NCBI RefSeq assembly: GCF_051020985.1
Contig: NC_134999.1
Location: 31,157,160 to 31,221,159 of the forward strand
Direction: 5' to 3'
Length of the DNA stretch: 64,000 bases
Source: Nomia melanderi
Lineage: Eukaryota > Arthropoda > Insecta > Hymenoptera > Halictidae
Shown one piece after another: positions 62,101 through 64,000 of the stretch (the first letter of the stretch is position 1; each line of letters starts with the position of its first letter). Position numbers and translations under genes: made by a program. Below the pieces are notes generated by a model that was not told where the DNA came from, did not search any database, and saw nothing but the letters and a program-made list of their open reading frames with translations.

Positions 62101-62700
62101 GCTTCACTCCACTCCGATACACCGTTGGCCGCGGCGGCGATAGACCAGCCGCGGACAGATTCTCTTCTCTATGCCCGCGTCCCTCTCCCGGCTGTCCCCG
62201 GGTACATAACGCCGATCGTAGAAAACCTAACGATCACCGTTCCGTTCGAACAGACGCGGCGAATACGTAGTAACGTGTTTATGGATCGGCGAATGGTAGG
62301 CAGGAGACGGGCGAAGCGGGGAGGAGCGGACTGAAACATGGCCCGGATCATCCTCGGGACGTTTACGATCGACGACTGATCGTTCGGGTCGCGTTGACAC
62401 TGTCCGGAATGGTACCGGGCGAACACGAGGCGCGCACTCGATGTACTCGATCGCGGGTTTTACGCTCGTCGAGGGAAGTGCTTCGGGCTCGACCGTTTTG
62501 CGGAATTGCTCGGGATTTTATGAATATCCGATTGTAACTGCTTCTATGAATGAGACTGTTATGCCTAGGCTGCCCCTTTTTCATCCCCCTTCGAGCTACG
62601 ATGGCTGGGAACATGAGTTTCAACTGCCGCGCGGTGGTTATGCTTGCCAGGTAAATGCGGGATATCGAGACTTGTAGGTTTAACCCCTTCGGACCCCGGC

Positions 62701-64000
62701 GTACGTCCGTGATGTACGTTACGAGGTACATTACTTCTTCTACTCGCGCCGGGGAAAAGTTGGAGAACTCGAATTAACTCGTATGTGGAACGTAGGTAGG
62801 CTCTTGCCGGTTTTTTCTTCAGATTTTCTTGTGCGTGTGGGTTGTAAATGTTTGGAAATGTTGGATTGATAATTCTATGTACATTGCTCGTGTTTCTTGG
62901 CTTGTGATATGAACGGTTTTTATGAAAGTTTATTTTTTGAAGGATATTTTCGTCAATTATGTATGTACATTCGAAGGATTTTAGTTTTGTGCTTGGTTGT
63001 GGTCTGATACTGTAAAGGAGTTGATAAATGAAATGATTTTCTTGAATATATAAATTAACGCTGAAACAATGAACTTTCAAAAATACTGGTTTGTAATTAT
63101 TTATCTATACCGAATATCTGTATTAAATATTGAATACTTTTTAAATTGTGCGTACCCCACACGATGCTCATATTTATAATTGTAAAAATGCGAGATACGT
63201 GACTCATTTCGGAACAATAGAAACTTAAAAGTATTATTTAAAAAGAAAGAAGGTCAATTTATTTTAGAGTAGTGATCTTTAGTAATTATAATCTCGACTC
63301 TGCTGATTAGGCAAACAGTATTTAACAGCACGAATTTTAATATCTGACGTCTCTATAACTCTAAACCACACCGTCACTTCGAAACGCGAAAGGTTCTGAG
63401 CCGGCACGACACCGAAATAACTTTTCCACCGGAATGTACGCGAACTGTGGCAACTACATATTCACTTCGAGTTCCGCTATCAGCAGGCTGTACTTCCGCC
63501 GCCAGTTGCTTCTATCTATATAACCTTACGGCACACGTTACATAAAATAACAACATACAGATTTTCTGCAAATATGAATCATGTCACGAAACAGAATATT
63601 TAATTAAAAAAAGAACATTTGAATTGAATTGAGTTGTACACTTGAGAAATTAATACAAGAAGAACAAAGATGACTTAAGACATATTTTAAAGATTTTAAA
63701 ACAACCAGTTCTATAAGGAATACAAAAGTATAAAATACAAACTAAATATAAGAGGACAAACCTAATAAAAATACATCTGAGAATTAAAAGTACCCAACTA
63801 ATCCATTCCTAGCACCAATAACATTTTAAACAAACATTATTCAAACAAAGCATAAAAATTCTAAAAGCAAATTTCAATAATCTATTACCAACCAGAATCT
63901 ATACCTCCAATCCAAAAATCGATCGATAAATATCGAACACCACAACCACGGACCACCAATTTTGTAACTCCGAGTACTCTCCGTAACCAAGACCGAAGAT
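62701..64000. other. AT-rich right edge
   Basis: G/T-rich to about 63010, then AT-rich, with a small GC patch near 63380-63500, and A/C-rich from 63750 to the end. No gene is supported. Confidence 0.5.

Larger units (their letters stand above)
59941..62700. other. Largest GC-rich island (about 2.7 kb)
   Basis: This contains a GAC-type repeat (60366-60400), alternating CG (60804-60820), a CCACC-rich run (61330-61395), purine-rich DNA (61640-61730, 61880-61920) and a GATA-motif cluster (62015-62100). Frames of 193 and 208 codons (+) and 156 and 197 codons (-) overlap and carry low-complexity Arg/Ser/Pro sequence. Its size and motif content would suit a promoter or first-exon region of an unseen gene, but no exon was identified. 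Confidence 0.5.

Noticed and set aside
1..64000. CRISPR array, telomeric repeats, rRNA or organelle insertions
   Set aside because: All repeats found are head-to-tail minisatellites without unique spacers, and no TTAGG runs, rRNA or mitochondrial gene sequence was recognised.

Overview
This window looks like gene-poor, non-coding DNA from an insect-type nuclear genome. I found no protein-coding gene, tRNA, rRNA or CRISPR array that I can support. Every open frame is short. The longest (208 codons, 31138-31764) begins at TTG and is made partly of tandem repeat. The other long frames lie in GC-rich DNA, where stop codons are rare, overlap one another on both strands, and show no domain I recognise. 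Abundant CpG, GC-rich islands of 0.3-2.7 kb alternating with AT-rich DNA, many decayed minisatellites and short non-autonomous DNA transposons would fit an insect with little intergenic methylation, for example a bee or other hymenopteran. That assignment is inference from composition only.

The window holds roughly 30 GC-rich islands separated by AT-rich DNA. The clearest are near 0.84-1.66, 3.6-4.4, 6.1-6.7, 8.5-8.9, 10.8-12.3, 13.7-14.2, 16.8-17.1, 18.0-18.7, 20.4-21.2, 21.8-22.96, 24.2-24.8, 26.5-27.1, 32.7-33.3, 34.3-35.0, 35.7-36.2, 36.6-37.3, 38.1-38.7, 40.5-41.5, 42.6-43.1, 43.8-44.6, 45.0-46.2, 46.6-47.3, 49.3-50.5, 50.8-51.9, 54.4-55.2, 55.8-56.3, 58.1-59.4 and 59.9-62.7 kb. Island boundaries were judged by eye.

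The most striking pattern is strand asymmetry around the islands. DNA just left of many islands is rich in A and C and poor in G on the + strand. DNA just right is rich in G and T and poor in C. The skew therefore jumps upward at each island, as at a replication origin or a divergent transcription start site. Most minisatellites lie in these skewed flanks and share the flank's polarity.

Mobile DNA: a hAT-type non-autonomous element (31962-32694), a mariner-type remnant (28627-29386), a piggyBac-type MITE (6863-7100) and a weaker TTAA-flanked candidate (24036-24228). Tandem arrays have periods of about 9, 26, 31 (two unrelated families), 57, 79, 95, 123, 125-138 and 172 bp. Some islands carry clusters of homeodomain-type TAATTA or GATA motifs, or long perfect palindromes, so they may be cis-regulatory. 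The window could be a gene desert or the inside of a very large intron; the sequence alone does not decide.
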